Shown here: positions 33,553 to 42,507 of the stretch, piece after piece | Position numbering within the stretch: the first letter of the stretch is position 1 | Layout: every line of letters starts with the position of its first letter | Origin: SOIA01 sp964348015 | Lineage (GTDB): Bacteria; Acidobacteriota; Aminicenantia; Aminicenantales; Aminicenantaceae | Length of the DNA: 64,000 nt | Assembly: GCA_964348015.1 (NCBI GenBank) | Contig: CAYGBC010000058.1 | Span: 1-64,000 of the forward strand | Direction: 5' to 3' | The notes under the pieces: model-generated | Told to the model about the DNA's origin: nothing | The model's database searches: none | Seen by the model: the letters and a program-made list of their open reading frames with translations, nothing else | Made by a program: the position numbers and the translations under genes

Positions 33553-34442
33553 GAGAGGAGCGCCTTAGTGAATTCCTGAGGAGAAAAAAAGAGCATGTCT
33601 TTTTCCTCCTCTCCGATGCCTATAAACTTGACCGGGAGTTTCAACTCATCAACGATGCTGATGATGCTTCCCCCTTTAGCTGTTCCATCCAGCTTGGACA
33701 GAAAAACTCCGGTGAGGCCGGAGAATTTGAGAAATTCCTTTGCCTGAATTAACGCATTCTGTCCGATGCTGGCGTCAAGAACGAGGAGAATCTCATGAGG
33801 GGCTCCCTCGATCTGTTTCGATATGACGCGTTTGATCTTTTCCAGCTCGCTCATTAAATTTGTGTTGGTGTGAATCCTTCCCGCCGTATCGATCAGCAGA
33901 AACTTGTAAGATTGGGCCTTGAATGAGTCTAAAGCGTCGAAAGTCACCGAGGCCGGATCTGACCCGTACTGACCTTTTATCACAGGGATATTCAGTTTTT
34001 TCCCCCACAAAACCAGCTGCTCTTGAGCGGCGGCTCTGAAGGTATCCGCGGCCACCATCAAGATGCTCATCCCTTTCTGCTTGAAATGATGAGCGAGCTT
34101 GGCTAAAGATGTCGTCTTTCCCCCGCCGTTCACTCCGACCATCATGATGACCGATTGAGAGTGATCCACGTTGAATTCCGAAGGAAATTGAGAAAGTATC
34201 TTTACGATTTCCTCTTCCAGATTTTTTTTTATAGTCTGGAAAGAATCGTTTTTTTTGCACTTTTCCCGCACAGCGCTAATGATTTTTTCAGTTGAGGACA
34301 TTCCCACGTCTGCCAGGAGCATGGATTCAGTCAATTGGTCCAAAGTTTCATCCAGGCCTTGACTGCTGCGGAGAAGCTCACCAAATTTTTCAGTAAAGTT
34401 TTTCCGTGTTTCGGTCAGCTTTTCTCTGAGATTTCCGAGCAT
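33549..34442 (-). CDS. ftsY: signal recognition particle receptor FtsY
   Basis: GTPase that docks SRP-ribosome complexes at the membrane. The 297 residues hold a short N domain and the G domain with GVNGGGKTTSLAKLA, DTFRAAAQEQL, DTAGRIHTNTNLMSEL and SKLDGTAKGG. The acidic A domain is missing, as in many non-enteric FtsY proteins. The open frame continues 54 codons upstream through a mobile element copy, but ATG 34442 (MLGNLREKL) is the likely start. A very good promoter lies directly before it, and the upstream part is repeat-derived. Confidence 0.92.
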   Translation of the reverse strand: MLGNLREKLTETRKNFTEKFGELLRSSQGLDETLDQLTESMLLADVGMSSTEKIISAVREKCKKNDSFQTIKKNLEEEIVKILSQFPSEFNVDHSQSVIMMVGVNGGGKTTSLAKLAHHFKQKGMSILMVAADTFRAAAQEQLVLWGKKLNIPVIKGQYGSDPASVTFDALDSFKAQSYKFLLIDTAGRIHTNTNLMSELEKIKRVISKQIEGAPHEILLVLDASIGQNALIQAKEFLKFSGLTGVFLSKLDGTAKGGSIISIVDELKLPVKFIGIGEEEKDMLFFSPQEFTKALLS

Positions 34443-34451
34443 GGCACACTC

Positions 34452-34480
34452 ATTATATTTTTCGTGCCTTTTAAAGTCAA
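34452..34480 (-). promoter_or_regulatory. near-consensus promoter of the ftsY-rib operon
   Basis: TTGACT (34475-34480), 17-base spacer, TATAAT (34452-34457). The -10 box ends ten bases before the ATG, so the transcript should start about three bases upstream of the coding region; there is no Shine-Dalgarno. Confidence 0.7.
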
Positions 34481-34528
34481 AGGGAAGCCAGCGCCTTTTT
34501 CTTTGGCGACGGTCCCTTTTTTCTTTGG

Positions 34529-34652
34529 AAGTCAGGCTATCTGGTGAAGCAGCCATCCGGAGGCGAGCGTCGGAAGGGGGAAAACGGATCTGTTCCCCCT
34601 CCAAAGTGTCGATGGGGAAAATCCACGGGCTAACGAATCAGTTTGTCTGATT
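34529..34652. mobile_element. miniature inverted-repeat element, short copy
   Basis: Matches the reverse complement of the 286-bp element at 46960-47245 at both ends but lacks about 165 bp of its centre. The left end AAGTCAGGCTA (34529-34539) is one base off the full element's 11-bp terminal repeat; the right end is more degraded. It fills most of the gap between divergent ftsY and recJ. No transposase is encoded. The remaining 34653-34738 is the A/T-rich recJ upstream region. Confidence 0.6.
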
Positions 34653-34738
34653 GTCCCTTTGTCACGGAAATAGAGAGGCTTACCAGTATCCTTTTTTTCT
34701 TTTTTAGTGAGTGAGATTATGTTAAATTTAAAATACCG

Positions 34739-36436
34739 ATGAATGAAACGATCTGGGTATACAATCCCTCGCCCAAAGAGGCACACAGGCTCTCGCTTGA
34801 GCTTGGCATTCCTGTTGAAATCGCTCGGATTTTAGTCAGCAGGGGTATCAAAGACGCCGATACGGCTCACAAATTTCTGTACGGAGATTTGGACAGTCTT
34901 CATGATCCTTATCTGATGAAAGACATGAAAACGGCTGTGGAGAGAGTTAAACAGGCTGTGTCTCAGGGAGAAAAGATACTGATATTCGGCGACTACGATG
35001 TGGATGGGATCCTGTCTGTCGTGCTTCTCTCTAAAACCCTTGAGGACTTTGGAGCAGATGTCGATTATTTCATCCCGGATAGACTGAAATACGGATATGG
35101 GATTAAAGAAGAGTTTATCGATATCGTCAAGGAAAGAAACGCAACGCTGGTGATCAGCGTCGATTGTGGGATAAAGGCCATACCTTTTGCCCGAAGGGCG
35201 AGGAAGGAAGGGATTGATGTGATCGTTACAGACCACCATCTTCCAGGAGATTCTCTCCCGGAAGTGACCGCTATCCTCAATCCTGTTCTCAAAGACTCCG
35301 GATATCCGGATAATCGGTTGGCGGGGATCGGTGTTGTCTTCAAGTTCGTCCAAGCTCTCCTTGAGGAGGAAGAAAAATCTGCCTTTGTGGCTCCTTACAT
35401 GAATTTGACTTCCATTGGGACGATTGCCGATGTCGCGGAATTGAAAGGGGAAAACAGGATTTTAGTCAAGTTTGGTCTTGAAACGATGGAAGAAGATTCC
35501 AACATAGGATTGTCAAGCCTACTGGAGGTCTGCGGCTTGAAGAGGCGGAGGGTATCAGTCGGAGATGTGGGGTTCAGGATCGGGCCGAGGATTAACGCCG
35601 CGGGACGATTGGGGAAGACTGACCTGGCTGTCCGGCTTTTCTTTACGGATTCAGTTGAAGAATCGATGGAACTCGCATCTCATCTTAATGATTTGAATTC
35701 ACAGAGACAAAAAATTCAAGAAAAAACGTATACCCAAGCTCTGGATATGATACGAAAGAATTCACTGGATAAGCGCTACAGGTTGCTGATCCTGGGCTGT
35801 GAGGAATGGCACCGTGGGGTTATCGGAATAGTGGCCTCAAAGCTCAAAGATTCTTTCAACAGGCCGGTCCTCCTCTTTACCTATGAAGATGGGAAAGCCT
35901 GCGGCTCTGGGAGAAGTATCGGGGAATTCTCGATTATTGCCAGCCTGGATGAATGTAAGGATCTGTTCCTGAATTACGGGGGGCACAGAATGGCAGTGGG
36001 CTGCGTTCTTCCCCAGGAAAACATGGGAATCTTCAAAGAATCTCTAAATGCCATAGCCCGCGAGAGATTGTCCGAGGAAGACTTGAAAAGGAAAATTCGC
36101 ATAGATTCAAAGTTAGAGTTCTCCAGCATAACATCTGGATTCATCGAGAAATATTTCCTTCTTTCCCCGTTCGGCGTGGGAAATCCCAAACCCATTTTTT
36201 TCTCCGAAGGAGTCGAGGTGGCGGGTGATCCTCAAAAAATCAAAGGAAAGCATAGCAAACTGCTGCTGAAGCAGAACGGAAGATTTTTTGAAGCTCTGGG
36301 ATGGGACAGGATCGACTGGGCCCAGGACCTCCAGAGGAGTGGGAAAATCGATGTGGCCTATTCTTTTCAGTTCTCGGAATACCTTGGGGAAAATAAGCTC
36401 AGTCTTTCTCTGGAAGACATTAAAAAACGCCAGTAA
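34739..36436 (+). CDS. recJ: single-stranded-DNA exonuclease RecJ
   Basis: 5'-3' exonuclease for recombination and repair. The 565 residues include the DHH-family motifs FGDYDVDGI, VSVDCG-like ISVDCGIKA, VTDHHLPGD and NPVLKDSGYP, then the DHHA1 part with GWHRGVIGIVASKL-like EEWHRGVIGIVASKL and GGHRMAVG, and a C-terminal OB-like domain. All metal ligands are present. First gene of the long plus-strand run into the LPS transport and PTS genes. Confidence 0.94.
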   Translation: MNETIWVYNPSPKEAHRLSLELGIPVEIARILVSRGIKDADTAHKFLYGDLDSLHDPYLMKDMKTAVERVKQAVSQGEKILIFGDYDVDGILSVVLLSKTLEDFGADVDYFIPDRLKYGYGIKEEFIDIVKERNATLVISVDCGIKAIPFARRARKEGIDVIVTDHHLPGDSLPEVTAILNPVLKDSGYPDNRLAGIGVVFKFVQALLEEEEKSAFVAPYMNLTSIGTIADVAELKGENRILVKFGLETMEEDSNIGLSSLLEVCGLKRRRVSVGDVGFRIGPRINAAGRLGKTDLAVRLFFTDSVEESMELASHLNDLNSQRQKIQEKTYTQALDMIRKNSLDKRYRLLILGCEEWHRGVIGIVASKLKDSFNRPVLLFTYEDGKACGSGRSIGEFSIIASLDECKDLFLNYGGHRMAVGCVLPQENMGIFKESLNAIARERLSEEDLKRKIRIDSKLEFSSITSGFIEKYFLLSPFGVGNPKPIFFSEGVEVAGDPQKIKGKHSKLLLKQNGRFFEALGWDRIDWAQDLQRSGKIDVAYSFQFSEYLGENKLSLSLEDIKKRQ

Positions 36437-36451
36437 AATCAAAGGGCAGAA

Positions 36452-38335
36452 ATGGGGTTCATAAAAGCATTGAGAATCACGGTGGCCGTTTTGCTCGTGC
36501 TCGTGCTGGCTGTTATCGTGCGGTATTTTTTGACTCGGTCTTCTGAAGGCATCCATGTTCCGGTTCAATCTGATGATATCGCCCAAAAAAATATTGAGAA
36601 AAAGGAAAAAGTCGAGCTTGTCGAATACAAAGTGGAGGATGAAAGCCTTCATGTGAAGGCGGATAAGCATTATAGGGGTGAAGATAAAGAATATCACGCA
36701 GAGGGAAATGTGGAGATCGTCTTTGTTAAGGAGAGGGAAGGCAGGGATGTGATTCTGTACGGAAATAAGGTCGTTTATGATAAGGACATGACACGGTTTG
36801 TGTCATCCGGGCAAGGGAGAGCAAAATTCAAGGATCTGGTGGTTGAGTCTATCCTGCTGAAATATGACAACGAGAAGGAGATTTTCAGTACTGAGAGCGG
36901 AGTCAGTTTCTTTTCGCAGAAGCTCAAAGGATCTGCCCGAAGAATGACCTACCAAAAGAGGCCGGAAAGGCTGAGACTTCAGGAGAATGTCCGACTCCAT
37001 ATTTTGCCAAGAGATAAGTCATCCCCACCTCTGGAAATAACCGGAAAAAAGCTTGATTACAGTGAAAAAAATAAAAAGGGGAAAATAGAAGGAGGAGTTG
37101 AACTTTTCCGCGGGGAGAGTCGTGCTTCAGCCGAGATCGTGAAATTTGAAATGTATCCGGATGGAGAACAGATAAAGAGTTTGATTTTGGAGGAGAACGC
37201 CTGGGCGTCGTTGACAGAAGAAGAAGGAAGACCCCACACAAAAGAGAAGAAGTCTTCACTTTTTGATCAGAATGCAAGGCGGGAGATCGAGGGAAAAGAG
37301 ATAATTTTAATATTCTTTCAAGACCCCCCGATCCTTCAGGAAGCGAAAGCCAGAGGAAACAGTTCCTTTAAGTTTTTTTCTTCGGACGAGAGCTTCACCT
37401 GGGTTCGAGCGGAATCAGGCAGGTTTGCTTTTGACAGGGAAGGAGAATTGACAGAATTTCATGCCTCAAAGAATGCCCGAATAGTGAAACAGGAGGTTGA
37501 TCCCGATGAAACGCGTCTGATAGAGGGGAATGTTTTCATAAAAGAAAGAGATTCCGATGTTCTCTGGGTCCAGGGAAAAGGTCCGTATGAGGCGAAAGTC
37601 AGCTCAAGAAGCAGTGATGTGTTTGCCGAAGAGATGTTTATTTCTTTGGATACGAATGACCTGGAGGCAAAAAACGGAGTCAAGATGATTTTAAAAGCCA
37701 AAGAGGGAGAAGAAAAGCCTATCGGCATTTTCTCAGAGGAGCAGCCAGTGTTCATTCAGGCGCGAGATATGAGATATTTTGCAGAACACAAACGTTTTCT
37801 TTTTAACGAAAAGGTCAAGGCCTGGCAAGAAGAGAGAGTTCTGCGAGCTGGTGAGATCGAGCTATTCGAGGAAACGGGACAGATTTTCTGTAGAGGCAGA
37901 GTTGAATCCACGATGCCGCATACGACAAAAGAAGGAGAAGAGGAAAAATTAAAAATTTCTTCTGAGAAAATGACATATTTCCCCGAGGAGAATCGTGTCT
38001 TCTACCAGAATACATGTTCTTTAACCGTTAAAGACGTGACTCTTCAGGCGCAATCCATTTCAGTTCATACGGGTGAGCAGGATACAGGCATACAAAAAAT
38101 CGTGGCCCGCACAAAGGTCGTTATCGTGCAGAAGCTGGGTGAGGCTCGAGGAGAAGAGGCCGTATACAACCCGGAAAATGAGTCGCTCGTAATCCTCGGA
38201 AATCCGGTTCTGATAGATAAGGACGGGGGGAGGACCGAGGGTCACAAATTGACTTTTCACATGGCCGATGATAGAATCCTCGTTGAAAATAAAGATAGAG
38301 AAAGGTCGGTAACCGTAATTAAACGTGAGAGATGA
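36452..38335 (+). CDS. LptC/LptA-type LPS transport bridge protein (large, multidomain)
   Basis: Probably carries LPS across the periplasm as the LptC-LptA bridge. The 627-residue protein has an N-terminal membrane anchor (about 7-28). Repeated beta-jellyroll OstA/LptC-type segments follow (for example HYRGEDKEYHAEGNVEI, RRMTYQKRPERLRLQENVRL, KLDYSEKNKKGKIEGGVEL, EEAVYNPENESLVILGNPV). LptC is about 190 residues and LptA about 185, so this looks like a fusion or repeat expansion of several units. It starts 16 bp after recJ and overlaps lptB by 4 bp (ATGA), which supports the assignment. Separate lptA and lptC genes are not seen in the window. Confidence 0.78.
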   Translation: MGFIKALRITVAVLLVLVLAVIVRYFLTRSSEGIHVPVQSDDIAQKNIEKKEKVELVEYKVEDESLHVKADKHYRGEDKEYHAEGNVEIVFVKEREGRDVILYGNKVVYDKDMTRFVSSGQGRAKFKDLVVESILLKYDNEKEIFSTESGVSFFSQKLKGSARRMTYQKRPERLRLQENVRLHILPRDKSSPPLEITGKKLDYSEKNKKGKIEGGVELFRGESRASAEIVKFEMYPDGEQIKSLILEENAWASLTEEEGRPHTKEKKSSLFDQNARREIEGKEIILIFFQDPPILQEAKARGNSSFKFFSSDESFTWVRAESGRFAFDREGELTEFHASKNARIVKQEVDPDETRLIEGNVFIKERDSDVLWVQGKGPYEAKVSSRSSDVFAEEMFISLDTNDLEAKNGVKMILKAKEGEEKPIGIFSEEQPVFIQARDMRYFAEHKRFLFNEKVKAWQEERVLRAGEIELFEETGQIFCRGRVESTMPHTTKEGEEEKLKISSEKMTYFPEENRVFYQNTCSLTVKDVTLQAQSISVHTGEQDTGIQKIVARTKVVIVQKLGEARGEEAVYNPENESLVILGNPVLIDKDGGRTEGHKLTFHMADDRILVENKDRERSVTVIKRER

Positions 38336-39060
38336 AAGACAATTTAGAAGCGATAAAGCTGGAAAAGGCCTATCAAAAAAAGAAAGTGTTAGACGGGATT
38401 TCTCTCTGTGTCAGCAGGGGAGAAATCGTGGGGCTTTTGGGGCCTAACGGCGCAGGAAAGACGACCACCTTTTCTCTAATCCTCGGACTCATTCCTCTCG
38501 ACTCGGGTCAAATTCTCCTGGACGGAGAAAACATCACGGGTTTTCCGATGTATATCAGAGCCAGAAAGGGATTGTGTCTTCTTCCGCAAGAGCCGTCTGC
38601 TTTCAGAAAATTGAGTGTGGAAGACAACCTCCTCTCCGTTATTGAAACGAAGCGGAGTGATTATTTCAATAAGGATGGGGATGTCCAGAGGATCATGGAA
38701 GAATTCGGTCTGGAAGGACTGGCCAAAGCCAAAGCGTATACCTTGTCTGGTGGAGAGAGAAGACGGCTTGAAATCGCTCGAGCCCTGCTGACCACGCCGA
38801 GGTTTATCCTTCTTGACGAGCCGTTCACAGGAATCGATCCTTTGGCCATCCTGGATTTGCAGGACATTATACTGGCTCTCAAGAATAGAGGAATTGGGAT
38901 CCTCGTAACGGACCACAACGTCCGTGACGCATTAAAAATCACGGATAGGGCCTATATTATCGATGGAGGGAAGATCTTAAAAGAAGGGACTCCTCAGGAT
39001 TTAGTCTTTAGCCATGAGGTGAAAAAAAGTTACTTAGGAGAAGATTTCAGCCTCTCTTGA
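38332..39060 (+). CDS. lptB: LPS export ABC transporter ATPase LptB
   Basis: ATPase that extracts LPS from the inner membrane with LptFG. The 242 residues include Walker A GPNGAGKTT, the Q-loop LPQEPSAFRKLSVEDNL (the LptB-type RKLSV phrase), signature LSGGERRRLEIARAL, Walker B FILLDEP and the switch in VTDHNVRDAL. Overlaps the LptC/LptA-type gene and precedes rpoN by 32 bp, the classic lptB-rpoN order. Confidence 0.94.
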   Translation: MKDNLEAIKLEKAYQKKKVLDGISLCVSRGEIVGLLGPNGAGKTTTFSLILGLIPLDSGQILLDGENITGFPMYIRARKGLCLLPQEPSAFRKLSVEDNLLSVIETKRSDYFNKDGDVQRIMEEFGLEGLAKAKAYTLSGGERRRLEIARALLTTPRFILLDEPFTGIDPLAILDLQDIILALKNRGIGILVTDHNVRDALKITDRAYIIDGGKILKEGTPQDLVFSHEVKKSYLGEDFSLS

Positions 39061-39092
39061 TTTTGTGAATTAGAGTCTTAACGAGCATATCC

Positions 39093-40580
39093 ATGGTTTT
39101 GAGACAACGACTCGACCAGCGGCAGGTTCAGAAACTGATACTTGCGCCCGCGCTTCAGCAGGCCATTAAACTCCTTCCGCTGACGAATCTGGAGCTTATC
39201 GAGATCATCGACACCGAACTTTCTCAGAATCCTATGCTGGAATTTGAGGAAGAAACCGAAGAAAAAGCTTCTGAAGAAGGGACAGAAGGGGGAGAAAAAG
39301 ACAAGCCAGAGGCCGAAAAAGAACAAGAGTCGGCACAGGAAATCTCAGAGGAGGGTGAGGTTTTTGATTCTCAAGAAGAGGGGGAAGACGCAGAGTTTGA
39401 ATCTTATTTTCAGGAATATTTTGATGATGGATTTCGTCCCGTTTTCCAGGAAAAAAAGGAGGTCCCCTCTTTGGAGAATATCGTGCCTGAGAGCACAACA
39501 CTCTGGGATCATCTCAACTGGCAGGCCAACCTGACTTTTTTCAATGCAAAGGACAAAGAAATTGCCCTGTATATTATCGGCAATATCAATGAGGATGGCT
39601 ATTTGACAACCTCCGAGGAGGAGATCGCGGAAACGCTCAATGTCTCTGTGAAGAAGGTCAGCCGGATTCGGGAAAAGATCAAAGGATTTGACCCGATCAG
39701 TATCGGAAGCCTGACGCTCAAAGAAGCTCTGTTGATGCAGATGGATTATTTTCAGGTTAAAGATGATGTCACCCGAACAATCGTAGACGATCATCTTCAT
39801 CTTCTGGAAAGATCAGATTACTCCCAATTGGCCAAAGTTCTCAGGATTCCTCTTTCGTCTGTGAAATACCACATTGAGGTTATCAAGCACCTGGATCCGA
39901 CCCCTGGAAGAAAATACAGCCAGGAGAGGACGTCTTACGTTGTCCCTGATATAGTCGTGACAAAAGAGGATGATGAGCTCAGGATCACGTTGAATAAAGA
40001 GGGCCTTCCCCGGCTCAGGATCAACAGCTACTACAAAAAGCTCCTGGCTCAGGCCTCAAAAGATAATCCTGATGCTTACCGTTATTTGAAGGATAAAATG
40101 AAGAAGGCCTTCTGGTTCTTGCGGAGCTTGGACCAGCGTGATCAGACGATTTACAAGGTGGCGAAGTATATCGTGGATAAGCAGAAGGACTTCATCGAGA
40201 AGGGGATTGAGTATATCAAACCCTTGACTTTGGTCGAATTGGCTCAGGAGATAGGCGTCCATGAGTCTACTGTCGGTCGAGTGGTGGCCAACAAGCACAT
40301 GATGACGCCGAGTGGAGTTTTTTCTCTGAAGTATTTTTTCCATAAATCCATATCTGGGGATTACGGGGAAGGAATCTCTTCTTTGCGGATCAAAGAAAAG
40401 ATCAGGAAGGTTGTGGATAACGAAGATAAAGGGCGGCCTCTCAGCGATATCGAGATTGGCGAGATATTGGCCAAAGAAAACTTTAGAGTTGCCCGGCGGA
40501 CCGTGACCAAGTACAGAAAGCAGCTTGAGATTCCTCCTTCACACATTCGGAAGAGAAAATTTAAAATGGAGAAGGCTTGA
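39093..40580 (+). CDS. rpoN: RNA polymerase sigma-54 factor
   Basis: Directs RNA polymerase to -24/-12 promoters, which need an AAA+ activator. The 495 residues have a Gln/Leu-rich region I (LRQRLDQRQVQKLILAPALQ), an acidic region II (about 50-110), a core-binding domain, an HTH (ELAQEIGVHESTVGRVVANK) and the RpoN box ARRTVTKYRK at about 467-476. Complete. A matching -24/-12 promoter is visible at 46646-46662 in this window. No enhancer-binding activator gene is present here. Confidence 0.96.
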   Translation: MVLRQRLDQRQVQKLILAPALQQAIKLLPLTNLELIEIIDTELSQNPMLEFEEETEEKASEEGTEGGEKDKPEAEKEQESAQEISEEGEVFDSQEEGEDAEFESYFQEYFDDGFRPVFQEKKEVPSLENIVPESTTLWDHLNWQANLTFFNAKDKEIALYIIGNINEDGYLTTSEEEIAETLNVSVKKVSRIREKIKGFDPISIGSLTLKEALLMQMDYFQVKDDVTRTIVDDHLHLLERSDYSQLAKVLRIPLSSVKYHIEVIKHLDPTPGRKYSQERTSYVVPDIVVTKEDDELRITLNKEGLPRLRINSYYKKLLAQASKDNPDAYRYLKDKMKKAFWFLRSLDQRDQTIYKVAKYIVDKQKDFIEKGIEYIKPLTLVELAQEIGVHESTVGRVVANKHMMTPSGVFSLKYFFHKSISGDYGEGISSLRIKEKIRKVVDNEDKGRPLSDIEIGEILAKENFRVARRTVTKYRKQLEIPPSHIRKRKFKMEKA

Positions 40581-41104
40581 TGAACATCAATTTTACGGCG
40601 CGTCATACACGTATCACTCCTGAAATAAAAAATTATTGTGAAAAAAGGCTTCAATCCCTGGAGAAAGTGCTGGGACAAAAAGTTTCAGCGGATCTCATCC
40701 TTTCTATCGAAAAATACAGGCATAAGGTTGAGATCAACATGCGCATCAAGAGAGCCCTTTTGAATGCAGTGGAAGAGACCAATGATATGATGAGTTCTCT
40801 TAATCTGGCATTTGACAACATCGAGAAAAGAGTCAAAAAGGAGCGGGATAAACTCAGAGAGAGGAAAAGAAGGAGGGGAAAGGAAAAAGAGATTTTGCCT
40901 CCAGCTCCCGAGACAGAAGAGCCGATGAGAAGAATTATCAAATCTCCAGATTTTTCTTTAAAACCCATGTCTCTGGAGGAAGCGTTTATTCAATTCGATC
41001 TGGATAATAAAGATGTTTTTGTCTTTAGAAAGTCGGGGACTGAAAAATGGGCGGTCATTTACCGGAGAAAGGACGGGAATTACGGGCTGGTGGAACCTGA
41101 ATGA
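40577..41104 (+). CDS. hpf: long-form ribosome hibernation promoting factor
   Basis: Binds 30S subunits in slow growth and joins ribosomes into 100S dimers. The 175 residues have the N-terminal S30AE domain (about 1-100: NFTARHTRITPEIKNYCEKRL) and a linked C-terminal dimerisation domain (about 120-175, KSPDFSLKPMSLEEAFIQF), so it is the long form that works without RMF. Overlaps the rpoN stop by 4 bp (ATGA), the usual rpoN-hpf pairing. Confidence 0.92.
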   Translation: MMNINFTARHTRITPEIKNYCEKRLQSLEKVLGQKVSADLILSIEKYRHKVEINMRIKRALLNAVEETNDMMSSLNLAFDNIEKRVKKERDKLRERKRRRGKEKEILPPAPETEEPMRRIIKSPDFSLKPMSLEEAFIQFDLDNKDVFVFRKSGTEKWAVIYRRKDGNYGLVEPE

Positions 41105-41126
41105 ATCTTCATGAACGAGAAGGACG

Positions 41127-41597
41127 ATGAAACTCCATAATTTATTGATTAAAGATATGGTTATCGAAGAGTTGGATTCTCACGACAGGAAAGGGGCTCT
41201 CAAAGAAATGGTCAGCTTCCTGAAAAGGAGAAAAAAGATAAGCAAAGAGAAAGAGCTGTATGAGAAGCTTCTCCAAAGAGAAGAACTGGGAAGCACGGCC
41301 ATCGGAGAAGGGGTTGCGATTCCTCACTGCAAGATGAAAGGAGTCAAGAATCCTATCGTATTGCTGGCTATTTCGAGAAAGAGTATCGATTTTCAGTCCT
41401 TGGATGGAAATCCCTCCAATATTTTTTTCCTGGTTGTGTCGTCTCCTGATAATCCCAGCCTCAACCTCCAGATCCTTGCCGCGATTGCGAGTCTTGTTCG
41501 AAAATCTGAGTCTCTCCTGAAAAAAATTCTGAAGGCCAAAAATGCCAGCCACATTCTGGAGATCATTCGAGAAGAAGAAGAGAAATTGAGTGAGTAG
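41127..41597 (+). CDS. ptsN: PTS EIIA of the nitrogen/fructose type (PtsN)
   Basis: Phosphoryl-accepting regulator, not linked to a sugar permease here. The 156 residues form one EIIA-fructose fold with the phosphorylated His in GVAIPHCKM (His67) and the conserved REELGSTAIGEG loop. It lies in the usual rpoN-hpf-ptsN order. In other bacteria PtsN tunes K+ transport and stress responses; the trkH-trkA genes about 10 kb away are a possible target (inference). Confidence 0.92.
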   Translation: MKLHNLLIKDMVIEELDSHDRKGALKEMVSFLKRRKKISKEKELYEKLLQREELGSTAIGEGVAIPHCKMKGVKNPIVLLAISRKSIDFQSLDGNPSNIFFLVVSSPDNPSLNLQILAAIASLVRKSESLLKKILKAKNASHILEIIREEEEKLSE

Positions 41598-42507
41598 CGA
41601 TAAAGATTTTTTAATCGAAGTCAGAGAATTCTTCCGGGATTCAAGAGAGTTTTTGAAGCTGGTGCCGGTTACGGGTAAAGTCGGGTTTTCAAGAAAAACG
41701 GCTCTGTCTTCCTTCAAAATGGACCGATGGCCCGTTAAAATCTGGGGAAAGAAGAACTTCGATGACCTGGGCAATTTGTCCTCTGTGGAGCGGAAGAGAT
41801 TCCTGAAGAAGAAATTGGGGGAGGGGACATTCTGCGTGATCCTGTCAGAGGGTCTTCACTTTTTTTCCGGAGTCATCGAGGAGGCACGGAAGAAACGAGT
41901 GCCTCTTTTTGAGACCGAACTCTCGCAGAGGAAATGTCGGGAAGAAGTGAAGAGGTTTGTCAACAGCCTCGATGTGCGGCAGGTCAAAATTTCTGCCGGA
42001 TTACTCCAGATATCCGGTCAAGGAGTCTTGATCACGGGTGACAGCGGGATTGGAAAGAGCGAAAGCGCTTTAGAGTTGATCTCCAGAGGATACCGCTTTA
42101 TCTGCGATGATGTTGTTCTGATTCAGAAAAAAGCGAACAATACATTGGTCGGATCGGCCCCTCCACTCTCCAGAAATTTTATGGAAATAAGAGGACTGGG
42201 GATTATTAATATCAAGGAGATTTTTGGACAGAAGTCTGTGATGAAACAGACCAGGATTGACTTGATCATACGGTTGAAAAAATTACAGAAAAAAAGAAAG
42301 GAACATGATCGTCTGGGTCTCAAGTTTCCCGAGGATTACAATATTCTGGGAGTCAAGATTCCGATGATCAATATCCCAGTCGCTCCGGGACGCAATATCG
42401 CAACTTTGATAGAGGTGGCCTGCAAAGTCCATCTTCTCAGGAAAAAGGGTTACCTGGCCTCCCAGGACATAGTGAGAAAGCTTGATCGTGCGCTTTCAAT
42501 CCAGTGA
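41590..42507 (+). CDS. hprK: HPr kinase/phosphorylase
   Basis: Phosphorylates or dephosphorylates HPr on Ser46. The 305 residues have the N-terminal Mur-like domain and the kinase domain with Walker A GDSGIGKS (150-157), the CDDVVLI acidic motif, and the HprK signature RGLGIINIKEIFG. The start is GTG, overlapping ptsN by 8 bp. The HPr encoded downstream keeps Ser46, so the substrate is present. Confidence 0.94.
   Translation: MSSDKDFLIEVREFFRDSREFLKLVPVTGKVGFSRKTALSSFKMDRWPVKIWGKKNFDDLGNLSSVERKRFLKKKLGEGTFCVILSEGLHFFSGVIEEARKKRVPLFETELSQRKCREEVKRFVNSLDVRQVKISAGLLQISGQGVLITGDSGIGKSESALELISRGYRFICDDVVLIQKKANNTLVGSAPPLSRNFMEIRGLGIINIKEIFGQKSVMKQTRIDLIIRLKKLQKKRKEHDRLGLKFPEDYNILGVKIPMINIPVAPGRNIATLIEVACKVHLLRKKGYLASQDIVRKLDRALSIQ

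Noticed and set aside
34443..34604. 54-codon upstream extension of ftsY
   Set aside because: It reads through the promoter and a mobile element copy; the promoter -10 box is ten bases from the chosen ATG.
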